DNA of 64,000 nucleotides from Aradus depressus (GCA_963662175.1 OY759214.1:75776037-75840036), one strand, 5' to 3'; positions 1-10,048 are shown, counted from the stretch's first letter. Translations and numbers: made by a program. Notes: generated from the sequence alone by a model not told the origin.

Positions 1-134
1 AGCTACGGCAGCATCGAAAAGAAATTGAAAACTGATTTTATCCCGACGTTTTCACGGAAAATCTACGGCGTGGACCTTGACTACGCCTTAATGTTTTTTT
101 TTCTTCTTTTTTGAACTCGGATCTGGAAAACATT
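1..134 (-). repeat. 'LDYALM' repeat, copy 1 (partial)
   Basis: This is one of three copies of the same sequence; the others lie at about 1665-1955 and 10106-10372. Read on the plus strand, positions 1-96 stay open and encode a segment ending DLDYALM, the same peptide read from the minus strand of copy 2, so the segment may be a relic of a coding region inside a larger element. It abuts an ACTTCCCC-family fragment at 135-178, the same junction as in copy 3. The window edge truncates it. I do not recognise the protein. Confidence 0.6.
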
Positions 135-178
135 AAAGTCAACATCGGATTACTGACCGATTACATAACTTCTCTTAA
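135..178 (-). repeat. ACTTCCCC-family end fragment
   Basis: Reverse-complement match to the first ~45 bases of the dispersed family, with the GTTATGTAATCGGTC-type signature next to the terminal hairpin. It flanks LDYALM copy 1. Confidence 0.5.
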
Positions 179-179
179 G

Positions 180-905
180 TAAAATCGAGTTACGGAGTAG
201 GACCTTCAGGACCATTAGGGGTTGAAATGCACAATTAGATTTAATATATTAATGAAGATACACAGGAAAAGAGAATATACATTACAACGAAGGTTGTCAG
301 GTTAATGCGAAATGTGATTTCTGTGTATACACGGAACATACATTACACGGAATATACAGTACACGGAGCTCGACGATATATTATGTGAACATCCTCTATA
401 TGAATGTACAATTCCTTTTTGTTTTTTTTAATTTTTAATGCAAATGACTAGTTAGATTGGATTGTAATAAAAATTCATCATTATTGTAATATGATCTTCC
501 ACATGAATTAATTTAAATATAAATAACAATCAGTAATTATATTTAAAAAGAAAGTGAAAAATAATATTTATTTCTAGAAAAATAATAGTTTATTCTAGAC
601 ATCAGTTAAATGACCTAGTTATCTTAGACTCGACTCATTTCCAAGGAAAAAGTAGAAAATCATAATAATAAAGTGAAAAATGGTTAATTGGTCTTCAGAA
701 TCATTTTCATGAAAGTAAGTAGAAAATTGGAATAATACGGACTGGTTTATTATTTTTCTTATAACATTAGAATCATTTCCAAGAAAAAAAATAAGAATAA
801 AATAAGAAAGAAAACCTTAATAATAAAGTTGAATAAAGAATTGATAATAAGAAAAAATAATATTTTTCGCTTTAGCTAATGAACATCAAATAAAGAATAG
901 AATAA
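180..905. other. AT-rich stretch, nothing recognised
   Basis: Mostly A+T with many short homopolymers and repeated AAGAAAA/AATAATAA words. I see no open frame, RNA gene or repeat ends. Confidence 0.5.
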
Positions 906-907
906 CT

Positions 908-1188
908 TTATTTGTCGGCGTCCAATGTCATATATTTTTGACGCCCTACAAGTGATAAAATTAATTCAATGAGGTGGGTTGTCTTCATTGAGGATAGGAC
1001 GGGTTCTATAAACGTGTTGTCGTCTCCGAGCATCTCATGTAGGTCCCTTGTTCGCAAACCCATGGCCTGTAGTAATACCTCATATCCAGGGCACTCCTCC
1101 AGGATGTGGCTTACTGTGAGAGGCCAGGCCCCACACTTGCCACAACCAGGGGCCGTAACCATGTTGATGAGATGGCCATAGGTTAGCC
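908..1188 (-). pseudogene. LINE C-terminal remnant (RNase H-linked zinc-knuckle tail)
   Basis: Minus-strand frame of 84 residues from the first Met, extendable upstream to read RIWLTYGHLIN. The pattern TYGHL...CGKCG...LTVSHILEECPGY is the tail found after the RNase H domain in I/R1/Loa/Jockey-like LINE polyproteins, with Cys-x2-Cys then His-x4-Cys. The frame ends at TAA overlapping an AATAAAG-type signal, followed by AT-rich DNA that could be the 3' UTR. The reverse transcriptase and endonuclease are absent, so it is a 5'-truncated dead copy. It resembles the remnant at 19864-20150 but is not a close copy. Confidence 0.7.
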
Positions 1189-1189
1189 A

Positions 1190-1660
1190 TATTCTTTATC
1201 ACTATTTATTTCTTAAGATTAAACTACAAAATCTTTGGCATAATGCAATAAGATAATTTTTATTACATATAATACTTTTTATCATTATAGATTACTCATA
1301 AAATCTAATTTTAAGGAAATTCTGAAATTGAAGCTTTCCTTTTAATAAACTCTGATATAATAATCATTATATTTATAAATTTTTTTGTGAATTTATTAAA
1401 GACTTACCTGAAAAGGCAAGTTAAAAATCAGTATTATCGGGAAAGGATTAATTAAAAGGGAAGAGGGGGAAATATATCTTGGGAGTGAGAATGAAGCCGC
1501 TCTTAATGACCCGGAAGAATTTATGATCAATTACTAAGTTGAATGGACTAAATGAAGGTGAAGACGAACCTCTGTGGCAAGCAGGCACCGTTCCTTCTTA
1601 ATAAATATAAATGTATTATAGCAAATGGTTAATATTATATTCAACAATAATTTAAATTTT
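1190..1660. other. AT-rich stretch, nothing recognised
   Basis: No repeat termini or coding signature seen. The minus-strand frame at 1534-1869 begins in LDYALM copy 2 and runs on into this unrelated AT-rich sequence. Confidence 0.5.
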
Positions 1661-1664
1661 AAAA

Positions 1665-1955
1665 ACAACCGACAAAAAATAAACATTAAGGCGTAGTCAA
1701 GGTCCACGCTGTAGATTTTCCGTGAAAACGTCGTGATAAAATCATTATTCATTTTCTTTTCGATGTTGCCGTAGCTCTTGCATTTGCTCGGCACTAGACT
1801 TTTTAAGTTTTTTAAATTACTTTTGATGCGAGTTTTCCTCTGATTTGCGTTTTCTATATGTCCGCGCATATTTAGGATTCATATGAGACATCTTTAATTT
1901 TTTTGCAATTTTCAATTTAATATAGATTTTTACATATATTTCGGGGCATATTTTT
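1665..1955 (+). repeat. 'LDYALM' repeat, copy 2
   Basis: Same sequence as copy 3 (10106-10372), beginning CATTAAGGCGTAGTCAAGG and ending near TTTTTACATATATTTCGGG. The minus strand carries an open segment (MRGHIENANQRK... to DLDYALM) that continues past the repeat edge. Differences between copies change residues freely, so I see no sign that the frame is under selection. Confidence 0.7.
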
Positions 1956-2189
1956 ATTGTTGCACTTTGAGTCCTAGTAGTGCTCCTCAAGCTCTTTACA
2001 ATGACACCCGAATAAACGACCTATCTAAAAGCGTTATCACGCTATACTAATTTTTAATTTTACACAACGCTAATTCGCAACAATCATCCGCCGGCGCCCA
2101 CACTAGCCCGATAACGTCAAAGGCAAAACAAACACGTACAGACATGCTCTATCCATTGTGACCTCAACCGTTGTAATCACATTATTAGT

Positions 2190-2199
2190 CTCGTAGTTA
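2190..2199. repeat. SINE A target-site duplication, left
   Basis: CTCGTAGTTA, identical to 2531-2540. Confidence 0.85.
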
Positions 2200-2530
2200 G
2201 GTTAGGTTTCATGCTCGGGCTTTAACTATGAGGTCATATCGCCTACTACCAGAGCGCTCCTTCGTCACTCTGGTGGACATGAGCCCGACTCTACTGTGGG
2301 AGTCCTAAATTTTGCCTACCCTAATTTTTTATTCATCTAGGGTAGGGGTCTTTAACGAGTACCTGACATTGTACAGGCTCGCTACCATTGCTTAACGTCC
2401 CATCCGAAGGACGGCGTGCTTAGGTTTATTTTACCTCCCAGATAAAATAAACTAAGGGCCTCGATCGGGCTAAGAACCCACAACCTTGAGCTCAGAAGTC
2501 AAGCACGCATACCACTGAGCTACCGGCGCC
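2200..2530 (-). mobile_element. tRNA-derived SINE, copy A (full length)
   Basis: The 3' side (minus-strand 5' end) reads GGCGCCGGTAGCTCAGTGG, a tRNA A-box, then a GTGGGTTC-type B-box, as expected for an internal RNA polymerase III promoter. The body contains conserved blocks (CGTCCTTCGGATGGGACGTT; GCGCTCTGGTAGTAGGCGAT). The tail, on the plus-strand left side, is GGTTAGGTTAGG, that is CCTAACCTAACC on the element strand. A perfect 10-bp duplication flanks it. No protein is encoded; movement would depend on a LINE reverse transcriptase. Confidence 0.9.
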
Positions 2531-2540
2531 CTCGTAGTTA
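2531..2540. repeat. SINE A target-site duplication, right
   Basis: CTCGTAGTTA, identical to 2190-2199. Confidence 0.85.
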
Positions 2541-3500
2541 TTATCGATTGAAATCTGACGGTATTTTGTAACACAAGAAAGTTTGACCGGCGGCTATCAC
2601 TGTGCTTAACGAGCGAATAGACGTTTTCACGTCAAAATAGTCCGGTCTACGGTTTTAAATAAAAGTCTACTTAAATTTTTTTTTTTTTTTTGGGGGGGGG
2701 GGACTTAGCCTTATAAACATGAATTTCGTTGCCATAGTTGTCAAACACTTCCCTGCTCAGAAACCCACTTCGCCGACTCAAACGAACATGGCAGCGATAC
2801 TTCCTCGGGATGTAGCTTGTGCTTCTGAACGCCATCTATCACAATCATCACCAAATATTACTGTAACATTGTCTGCCATCATGGTTAACTAATAATATTT
2901 TCTTTGTAAATAAAATGAAATAAATAAGTTGTATTTTCTTTACAGGTTGCCGCATCGTCCATTGGTTTGAACCGCCACATCATCTACTAATGTAAGTTAA
3001 CAAAATTTTTATTCTCTCGATAATAATTATCTTTAGATAATAACTATTATATTATAATGAATGAGGCGTTGTTGTGTTAAATTAAAACTACTCAGAATGA
3101 AGTTAATTTTGTTGATTAGTTAGTTATATAACTAACTATAATTTTATATTTTCTTGAAATGAATGTTATGAACTGTAAACCGTTAAAACAAGTTGAAGAG
3201 ATGCAAGTAATGACCATGAATAAATGAAGATGAAATTATATGACCTGTGAACCAAATAATAATAAAATAAAAATAAAAGTTTTTAAACATAGTTTCTTTT
3301 ATTTTACTTGAATTTATTTTATAGTTTCTCATTTTGTCTAGACTGAAGTGACAAGAAGGATCTATGCCGTAATAACGTCTACAACTTGTAAACGTTTGTA
3401 AACAAATGAAATCGTAAAAATGTTAAGTAACTACTGCCGTTTACTATTTTGTTCAGTATTTCACAAACTACATATTAAATTACAGGAATTTAATACACAC
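2541..3500. other. AT-rich stretch with a T/G homopolymer pair
   Basis: Holds a run of about 16 T followed by 10 G at 2676-2701 and otherwise plain AT-rich sequence. Apart from the small frame at 2788 I see nothing. Confidence 0.4.
2788..2892 (+). other. 34-codon open frame with good start context
   Basis: AACATGGCAGCG gives a strong start context for a frame beginning MAAILPRDVACASERHLS and stopping at TAA. About 50 bases downstream, TTTTCTTTACAG|GTTGCCGC looks like a splice acceptor, and TACTAATG|GTAAG-like sequence follows at about 2990-2996. The base composition here is higher in GC than the surroundings. It could be a non-repeat exon or simply chance; no family is recognised. Confidence 0.15.
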
Positions 3501-3900
3501 ATATATATGAGGAGTTTGGAGCCAGAGCGGACCAACTGGTTTAAACTGAACAGGAAGAAAATGGCAATTGAAAATTGAGTACATTTTGTTTATCTCCATA
3601 AATGGGCCCCAAATATTTATTTATATTTGAAATTTTTGAATAGTATTGGATGAGTGATCCCTTTTTTGTGTTCTATAAAGTTTTTGAAGGCCGTATGATC
3701 CATTGTAACTTTGAAAATATATGCACAAAATATTTGTGGACTAAACTTAAAGTGCTGCTATCTATCACTGAAGTGAAAAAACTAAGTGATCCACACTGGT
3801 TTTGAAAAAAGGGAACCTAAGCCAACTAGAGGATGGTAATAACTCATTTTCCGAAAAATTGTGGGTTGGTCCGCTCTGGCTCCAAACACTTCATATATAT
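3501..3900. mobile_element. TIR element (~400 bp), 'GGAGCCAGAGCGGACC' type
   Basis: Terminal inverted repeats of about 36 bp: ATATATATGA then GTTTGGAGCCAGAGCGGACC on the left, its complement ending TCATATATAT on the right. There is no transposase-like frame. It ends three bases before the Tigger element at 3904. The superfamily is not assigned because the TA-rich flank hides the duplication length. Confidence 0.75.
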
Positions 3901-3903
3901 ATA

Positions 3904-4591
3904 CAGAAGAGCGTCCTTAATCCGGATCGATCGGGACCCAGACCCATCCGGATTACTGACTTGTCCGGATTTTCAAATGTGCTTTCAATAACTGTATACA
4001 TACGTATATGTATCGACTAGAGGATACTTGACGCTCTCTTGGGGAGTCTGTCTACTGTATTGCAAAATAGAGACTGAAGGGTTCGAAAAATACAGTACAC
4101 AAAATATTTTAATAAAGTATATTGAATAAGAACATGTAGGTACATTATATAATTTAGATTAGTAACTCTACAATACTTTTTAGAAAAAAAAAAACAAGAA
4201 TCTACAGTAATTAATGGAAACTTACTGGGTAAAAAAGTCCTTAATGGTTTTATTAGAAGAGTTGAAGTACGTATATGGACGTACGTTTCTTTGCAGCCAT
4301 GTCTCTCAGTCTTTTAAGAAGTACGAGTTGTGTCGCCGTCCCCTCAGGTTGCCTCTCTAACCAGTTCATAGCTGTCTGGAATGCTTCATAGGCGTCTGTG
4401 TGTGAAGGACCGGCAACTTCTTCGGCATCCATTTCTTCATCGTCGTCACTCTCTTTTACATTGCTTCCATCATCATTGTCCTCAATTACCTGATGACAAT
4501 ACCTCCCACTCCCTCCCACATCCCACCGCCGAGCCGATTCGGATTTGCGACGCTCCGGATTTTTGACGTCCGGATTTCCGACGCTCTACTG
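3904..4591 (-). mobile_element. Internally deleted Tigger/pogo element with TA duplication
   Basis: Both ends begin CAG and carry several ATCCGGA repeats (left CAGAAGAGCGTCCTTAATCC, right complement CAGTAGAGCGTCGGAAATCC). TA flanks both ends (3902-3903, 4592-4593), the usual pogo/Tigger target. It encodes only the transposase C-terminus (4253-4519), so the middle has been lost and the copy is non-autonomous. Confidence 0.85.
4253..4519 (-). pseudogene. Tigger-type transposase C-terminal fragment
   Basis: 88-residue frame with an acidic stretch (about residues 13-35, rich in D/E) followed by AFQTAMNWLERQPEGTATQL and LLKRLRDMAAKKR. Tigger/jerky-type transposases usually end with such an acidic linker and a helix of the form 'WLERQPE...LLKRLRDLAAKKR'. 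The DNA-binding and DDE catalytic domains are missing. The start Met falls in sequence leading to the TIR and is unlikely to be the original start. Confidence 0.75.
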
Positions 4592-4689
4592 TATATAAGA
4601 TTTGTTGTTTGGTTACATTAAGATACCAAATGTTTTTAAGCACTTTTTCACAAGTTTTTTGTTTATTTTTAATTAATTTATTCTTATTA

Positions 4690-4875
4690 TTTTTATATTA
4701 TTATTTTAAAGTAGCTTTCGGTCAAATTAGGGGCAAAAAATTCTTGTGTCTGATGGGTACATTGAAGAAGAGGCTGGTAGACACAGCGCTCCCCGAGTGA
4801 TCCTACCAGCCTCATCTGTCTTTTACCGGATTTCTATAAAAAATCAGTTTGTTTGCTCAAAAGGTCAGTGAGGCG
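4690..4875 (+). repeat. Dispersed repeat shared with 39190-39425
   Basis: Shares blocks such as CAAATTAGGG, GTAGACACAGCGCTCCC and TTTCTATAA with the 39-kb copy in the same order. Ends are not clear and there is no coding content. Confidence 0.55.
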
Positions 4876-5135
4876 GACGGAACCAATCACCATATTTTTA
4901 TCAAACATGCTCCCCTGAACCCATTCAAATTCTTATATCAAATTCTTATATAAATATATGTAAGGCATAGATTATAAGAGATGTTCAATTTTTACCCCTA
5001 ATTCCAACAAAAAAAATTGCATCTCTGTATGACTGCGCGTGAGTGTTTCTGTGAAAACTATTTCTCCCCATGGAAAAAATGTATCGACCAAAAGACAACT
5101 ATTGATTTTCATACATCAAATTTCGTGTATATATA

Positions 5136-5903
5136 CAGTGAAACCCTTCTTTACGGACACCCCTCTCCTTACGGACAATTTTGTGATGTCCCGGCCTGAA
5201 GTAAAGCAAAACAATGTATTTTTACCCCCCTCGCAACGGACGCGCACAACTTTTTCGACATTAAAAGATAAATTTACCTCTCCTAAGCGGACACTATTAC
5301 TACTTATTAAATTAAAATCCGTAATAACTATTATTATGTTCGATATAATTATCTATTGTTCGTTACTTATATATGTAGTATTAAACATAAAAGCAAATTA
5401 AACGTTTTGTATATGTACCTACATACATATCGCACCCGTGCTTCAGAAGTGCCACAACTCAAAAAACTCAGTTTTTCAGTAAAAGCGAAAAACAGCTTCC
5501 AGCTAGGTTAGGTAAATTTTAGTTGATCTAGTCACCAAGCAAAACTATGCGTATAAGTTACGATAGATTGTGGTCCTGCAGATTTTCCAAGTTTTCAACT
5601 ATAAATCTCGGTTTTTTTTAGTTGTGGTCCTTTTGTTGCCTAACAAAGACTAATGAGTGCAAACATAAAAAACGACACAACTGTTACCTAGCGGCTGGAT
5701 TTTCAGTGCATTATCTGGCGCTTTAGGTGATTGGTATAAACTTAAAAACCAAGTCAAATGGCAGTCTTAACTAAAAAACCCGAATTTTTGAGTTGTGGCA
5801 CTTTTGAAGCAAGGGTGCGATATATGAAGTTTATTTATTTTATTTTTCGGCAACGGACAATTTTCTTGGTCCCATGACTGTCCGTTGCAGAGGGGTTTTA
5901 CTG
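5136..5903. mobile_element. TA-flanked DNA transposon, non-autonomous (pogo/mariner-like)
   Basis: Ends CAGTGAAACCCTTCTTTACG and, on the complement of the right side, CAGTAAAACCCCTCTGCAAC; repeated ACGGACA words in both subterminal regions. TA duplicated at 5134-5135 and 5904-5905. No transposase motif was found in any frame; the open frame at 5039-5401 crosses the insertion boundary and is chance. A second element sits inside it (5431-5819). Confidence 0.75.
5431..5819. mobile_element. Nested MITE with ~40-bp TIRs
   Basis: Left end CGCACCCGTGCTTCAGAAGT followed by GCCACAACTCAAAA; right end is the complement (CGCACCCTTGCTTCAAAAGT then GCCACAACTCAAAA). ATAT flanks both ends (5427-5430, 5820-5823). 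389 bp, no coding frame. Superfamily not assigned. Confidence 0.8.
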
Positions 5904-6023
5904 TATATTCATTCTATCGTGACTTATGGTGTTCACGGAAACATACAGACAGCCAGGACATTTTTCTAAATATTTGAATCAGGGTTTCAGCCTATATCTT
6001 ACTAAGTAGAGAGGTCGCAATTT

Positions 6024-6145
6024 AAGACTCCCACATTAGGGTCGTGCTTTTGTTCACCAGAGCGACGAAAGAGCGCTCTGATAGTATGTAGTAGGCGATA
6101 TGACCTCGAAAGCCCGGACATGAGTCACAATAACTAACTAATATC
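6024..6145 (+). mobile_element. SINE copy O (3' half)
   Basis: Body block ACGAAAGAGCGCTCTG...GTAGTAGGCGATATGACC then CATGAGTCACAATAACTAAC. The tRNA head is missing. The tail is of the TAAC type. Confidence 0.75.
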
Positions 6146-6519
6146 GGTACACTATTTTTGAAAGTTAGAGCCCAAGTACATGAAAGCACTGACCCGAAGA
6201 TCCAATCTCCGAGTTAATATTCCTTGCTTCCTACAAGAACTCATCTGATTAACCACAAGTTCAATAATTAATTTCCTCTCAAACAGACTTCTTCTTTCTT
6301 CGTCTAACTTTCTGTTAAAAGTTTTTTTGGTTTCGCATCCTATAACTTTTACATCAGTTCCAGTGTTAAATGGACAACGAGTAAGAATTATGGAGGATTA
6401 AATAATGCAAAAAGATTATTGTTATATACAGAATGTTTTTTTTGTTTTTTTTTACATTCTTATATCTATAGTATAGGTATATAAGTTCGAAGATTCGAGT
6501 TCGAGATTTCAATGGATTT

Positions 6520-6683
6520 TTACGATTCAAGGTCACTTGAATATGTTTTGACCATTTTCGCAATGATGTCCTTGTGTGTGATTGGATTGTTGTGAGCGCT
6601 CTCTCAAAACGGATTGTAGCTATGAACTTGAATTTTGGAATGAAGAAGTCACATGTGCTAACTTAGATCTGACTAGATTCAAG
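6520..6683 (+). repeat. 'GAGCGCTCT/CACATGTGCTAAC' repeat, copy 1
   Basis: Shares order and wording with 45705-45900 (plus), 23520-23672 (minus) and the short piece 62155-62225: AACGATTGTAGC-ATGAACTTGAA, AAGATGTCACATGTGCTAAC, ATCTGATCAGAT. No ends defined. Confidence 0.6.
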
Positions 6684-6685
6684 CA

Positions 6686-6750
6686 CACCATCCTTCGGAT
6701 GGGACGTTAAGCTATGGTCCCGAACCTGTACGATGTCAGGTACTCATTAA
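6686..6750 (+). mobile_element. SINE copy P (short fragment)
   Basis: Only the central block CCTTCGGATGGGACGTTAAG through GTCAGGTACTC is present. Confidence 0.75.
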
Positions 6751-6884
6751 AGGGAGTGAGGGAGGGAGGGGTCCAAAATGTGTGAATTCTGAGTGACGTA
6801 TTCTATCGATGGCCCCTGACCGATTTAACGTAAACTTAATAGATGTTGGTTTTGCATTAACAAGCTATTGTCGACTTTAACCAA

Positions 6885-7372
6885 ATTTCCGACTTTAACA
6901 GTAAAATACAACCAGGCCATTCCTGTATCCGACACTGCCCGATATCTAAGACTTCATCTAGACAGACGTTTAGACTTCATATCAGACTGAAACGCACAGA
7001 CCTCAAAAGACGACTGAAATCAATCATCGGACGACGATCGACATCATCGCTTGAAAACAAACTTCACATACACAACACTGTACTAAAACCCATCTGGACT
7101 TACGGCATCGAGGTATGGGGATCAGCCAAAAAATCAAACATACAACGTCTTCAGTCAATACAATCCATTATACTACGCCACATTGCCAATGCGCCATTTT
7201 AAGTTTCCAACCTCACATTACAAAATGACCTCAACATCCCATTTGTACCTCCTATTATCGGACACGATATCAAACTTTTCACTACAAACTTATACTTATA
7301 CAGGACTTATACAACAATTATCTACAAACACTCTCCCCACAAATCCACCACGACGCTTCAACTGACATATCT
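6885..7372 (+). pseudogene. Jockey-clade reverse transcriptase, C-terminal pseudogene
   Basis: Broken frame encoding the region after the RT fingers-palm: YLRLHLDRRL, then after a frameshift near 6973 HIRLKRTDLKRRLKSIIGRR, LKPIWTYGIEVWGSAKKSN, IQRLQSIQSIILRHIANAP, then a stop where Jockey proteins have WYVSN, then LQNDLNIPFVPPIIGHDIK. This matches the C-terminal 'thumb/connection' segment of Jockey-type LINEs. The upstream RT, endonuclease and ORF1 are absent (5' truncation). A tail ATAAATATTATTATTATA follows at 7389-7411. The frameshift and stop show it is dead. Confidence 0.85.
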
Positions 7373-7388
7373 ATGTTATGGGTTTAAC

Positions 7389-7411
7389 GAAAATAAATAT
7401 TATTATTATAG
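7389..7411 (+). repeat. Jockey 3' tail (TTA)n
   Basis: AAATATTATTATTATA tail directly after the remnant's GGTTTAACG 3' UTR; the complement of the same tail appears at 25407 and 63785. Confidence 0.6.
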
Positions 7412-7890
7412 GTATGAGAAAGTAAAAATAATTTTTAAAAACTGGCATAAATTATGGGACGACCTGATACTTCTTGAGAGAAAAATTGTACCGCATAACA
7501 TTTAATTGAGGTGCGTGAATTTCCATTAGGATCTGTAAAGTAGCTCTTAGTCATGACAAATTTCCCTTCATGGAGGGTAATGTACAGGAGATGGTATACA
7601 GAGCATGTATCCAGGGCATTAACATAAATCTCGGGTACTCAAGGAAAATTCCCTAATCCGCTCTTCTAAAACGAAACGACCTTTACATCTGAAAACCTCT
7701 CGCTAACAACTCGTTAGCCATAATTCAGCCTCGTATTCTTACTGCCTACAACCCGGTGCATTCAGGTCTAATTGGAAGTATTTTAATTTTTATTATAATC
7801 TATAATATATACCTTAAGTACAGAACAAAAAATTGCTGTTGAAAACCGTACATGACTTCCAAGGTTTCAAAATAATTTATCAAATTAATT
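7412..7890. other. Nothing recognised
   Basis: AT-rich, no repeat ends or frames seen. Confidence 0.4.
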
Positions 7891-7891
7891 T

Positions 7892-8145
7892 TACTTCCTC
7901 AGCGGGAAGTTGTGTAATCGATCAGAAATTCAATGCACAGTTTTCAACGGAATTTCATGTTTTCCTATCTCTATATTCCCAATATGAAAAAAAAAATCTC
8001 TGTGTCTGTATAACTCCCGATAGAATGAATGTATCGACACAAAATCATAGATGTGAATCCAGAAGTCTCTAACAACGACACCTATTGGTTTTCAGACAAA
8101 TCGACCAACGGGAAGGAGGATTAGAGGTGAGGCAATTCAAAAGAG
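7892..8145 (+). repeat. ACTTCCCC-family copy
   Basis: Begins at a degraded terminal hairpin (TACTTCCTCAGCGGGAAGT), then GTAATCGATCAGAAATTC, TCAACGGAATTTCATGTTTT, the run of A, ACTCCCGATAGAATGAATGT, ATCGACACAAAATC, CACCTATTGGTTTTCAG, and breaks off before the right end. The open frame across it is chance. Confidence 0.8.
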
Positions 8146-8147
8146 GG

Positions 8148-8445
8148 TGCTCAATTGCTGTTAGCCTATTGAGCTCAAGATCGCAAGGTTTTTATTTAGA
8201 AAGTATAAAAAAAAACGATAGGACGAGCGATAGTCCCTAGCTTGTACGATGTCAGGTACTCTTTAAAGACTGTCAACCTAGATGAATTATATAGATACCG
8301 TATAAACCTGGTAGGCAAAATTTAGGACTCCCATATGTAGAGTCGGACTTATCTCGACCAGAGCGACGAAAGAGGGCTCGTGTAGTAGGCGATATAATCT
8401 CCTAGTTAAAGCCCGGGCATGAGTCAAAATAACTATCTGTGGAAG
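8148..8445 (+). mobile_element. SINE copy M (diverged)
   Basis: Degraded head (GAGCTCAAGATCGCAAGG), then GTACGATGTCAGGTACTC, AATTTAGGACTCCCATA, GCGACGAAAGAGGGCTC and the end CCCGGGCATGAGTCAAAATAAC. Confidence 0.7.
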
Positions 8446-8520
8446 TCCTAAATGTTGCCTAGCTACGTTTAGTTAACTGGGATAGGGGTCTTTAACAAGT
8501 ATCTGACATCTCATACAAAC
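8446..8520 (-). mobile_element. SINE fragment head-to-head with copy M
   Basis: GGAAGTCCTAAATGTTGCC ... GGGGTCTTTAACAAGTATCT is the opposite strand of the SINE body, meeting copy M tail-first. Confidence 0.65.
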
Positions 8521-8539
8521 AAAATACGTTGTTTTTTTT

Positions 8540-8648
8540 CCTTTTTATTTGTAATCAGAACCGGTTCTTAACGCAAAGGCGTCATCATCAGTGGCACATC
8601 CCACCCTTTATTCCACTTTAGTCAGTATACTGTACGAATGGGATGAGT
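8540..8648 (-). repeat. Repeat shared in inverted form with 9965-10048
   Basis: Complement contains GATGTGCCACTGATGATGAC and GGTTCTGATTACAAATA, matching the later copy. Confidence 0.55.
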
Positions 8649-8667
8649 CGTTGATAATTTTGACTAC

Positions 8668-8845
8668 TTAGGTTTATTTACTTTGGGTAGGAGTCTTTAA
8701 CGAGCCTAACGTCCCATCCAAAGGACGGCGTGCTCAAGGTCTTTTCACCTCGCAAATAAAACACTCAAGAGCCTCGGCCGGATTTCAAACCCGCGATCTT
8801 GAGCTCAGTAAGCAAGCATACTATCTCTCAGCTACCGGCCCACTC
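8668..8845 (-). mobile_element. SINE copy N (head and mid part)
   Basis: Contains CATCCAAAGGACGGCGTGCT, the CTCGGCCGGATTTCAAACCC B-box region and CTCAGCTACCGGCCC head on the minus strand; the 3' half is lost. Confidence 0.75.
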
Positions 8846-8939
8846 TATTATCAACTATTTTTTTTTATTAATTTTATTATTGTTTTTATTATATTCCGAG
8901 TGGTCGGTGAATCATCAGCAATATACTTCACGTAATGAA

Positions 8940-9145
8940 TGAATAAACATGAAATTTTATATTCACAACCCACATAAGGACGCCTATTCCTCAAAATCGG
9001 CCGAAGGGAAGAGGGGGATCAGAGAAGAGGGGCTTGACTCAAAAACTGTCGACACAAAATTTAGTTTGAGGTTTTAGAACCCTTTAATGATGTTTAGAAC
9101 AAACAGTTGATTGGTTTTGGAGGGAGAGCGAAACATATTGACCTA
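8940..9145 (+). repeat. ACTTCCCC-family fragment
   Basis: Internal part: GAAATTTTATATTCACAACC, AATCGGCCGAAGGGAAG, CGACACAAAATTTAGTTTGA, GGTTTTGGAGGGAGAGCG. Confidence 0.65.
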
Positions 9146-9499
9146 TCTATGTATAGTGTGCGCACAGTAACATTCATTTACCAATGATTTTTATGGTAAA
9201 TTTTAGGATAATAAATAAGCATGGCATTGATAAACTCCTAGGCTAGCGCCATTAATTCTATATGTTCACAGAAACCATACTCTATAAGTCAGGTAGTCAG
9301 CCGTTCAGTGATCCGCTGACTTCGTACAAATCCGAACACATCCGTCCAATATTTACAATGGCCCCCAGCAAATATGGGGGAGGAAGAGCTGAGAGGACAT
9401 TCCACTGTTTGGACTTGTGAGTAACCCATAAAAATATTGACACATCTCATGGTTGGTTTATATACCTGCAGTTGACACGAGAGTCTAGTTATCGAAAGA

Positions 9500-9600
9500 C
9501 GTATTCACTTTCAGCCAACAACAGTCGAAGGTATGACTGGGGGATTGGAGAAAAGGGCTTAACTCATAAACGCTAATAACTGTCGAAGTAATTTAGCATT
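9500..9600 (+). repeat. ACTTCCCC-family fragment
   Basis: TTTCAGCCAACAACAGTCGA... GGGCTTAACTCATAAACG, AATAACTGTCGAAGTAAT. Short and diverged. Confidence 0.45.
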
Positions 9601-9624
9601 CTTTCATTTGTTATTTGTTACTTC

Positions 9625-9925
9625 ACCAGCTATAAGATTTCTGTCACCTCCGGGAGGGAACAGAAAAAGTCCTATTGACCCGGCGACCGCGATGTAGAAG
9701 CAGCCCCACTCTCTCCGCGCCACTAGGCAGCCGCAACCAAAGGAGGTCTGAAAGCGCCAGTCTTTCCCGTAAGGGACCCGAGGCTGTCGTCCCAGACATC
9801 CATAGCAACACCGAAACATTTAGTTTGTAAATTAAACCAATTAATATCTGTACCTCTTCCCCCGACGATATCGGGCCGGGTGATGTGCCGGAGCACCCGT
9901 CAAAAAAAAAAAAATAATAATAATA
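9625..9925 (+). mobile_element. LINE 3' UTR with poly(A)-type tail (candidate)
   Basis: A GC-rich block, sharply different from its surroundings, ends GGAGCACCCGTC followed by A13 and (ATA/AAT)n. A similar ending (GGTCGGCCACGCTC then A10) occurs at 20418-20468. This is how truncated LINE or SINE insertions finish. No reverse transcriptase motif is present. The minus-strand frame 9604-9819 is chance. Confidence 0.45.
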
Positions 9926-9948
9926 AATAAAAAAATACCCGTACAGTG

Positions 9949-9995
9949 TAGAAGCCAGTTATCCTTTAGCCTCTACACTGTACGGATGAGATGTG
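9949..9995. repeat. 14-bp stem hairpin
   Basis: CCGTACAGTGTAGA and its exact complement TCTACACTGTACGG, separated by about 19 bases. It lies at the start of the repeat shared with 8540-8648. Confidence 0.7.
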
Positions 9996-10048
9996 CCACT
10001 GATCGTCATTATGTTGCATTGAAAACCAGTTCTGATTGTAAATAGACG
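9965..10048 (+). repeat. Repeat shared in inverted form with 8540-8648
   Basis: GATGTGCCACTGATCGTC and CCAGTTCTGATTGTAAATA. Confidence 0.55.

Larger units (their letters stand above)
5095..5995 (-). repeat. ACTTCCCC-family fragment split by a TA-flanked element
   Basis: 5095-5135 and 5904-5995 join to read the family sequence (…AAATTTCGTG…TATATTCATTCTATCG… then …AACATACAGACAG) across the insertion at 5136-5903. Confidence 0.55.
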
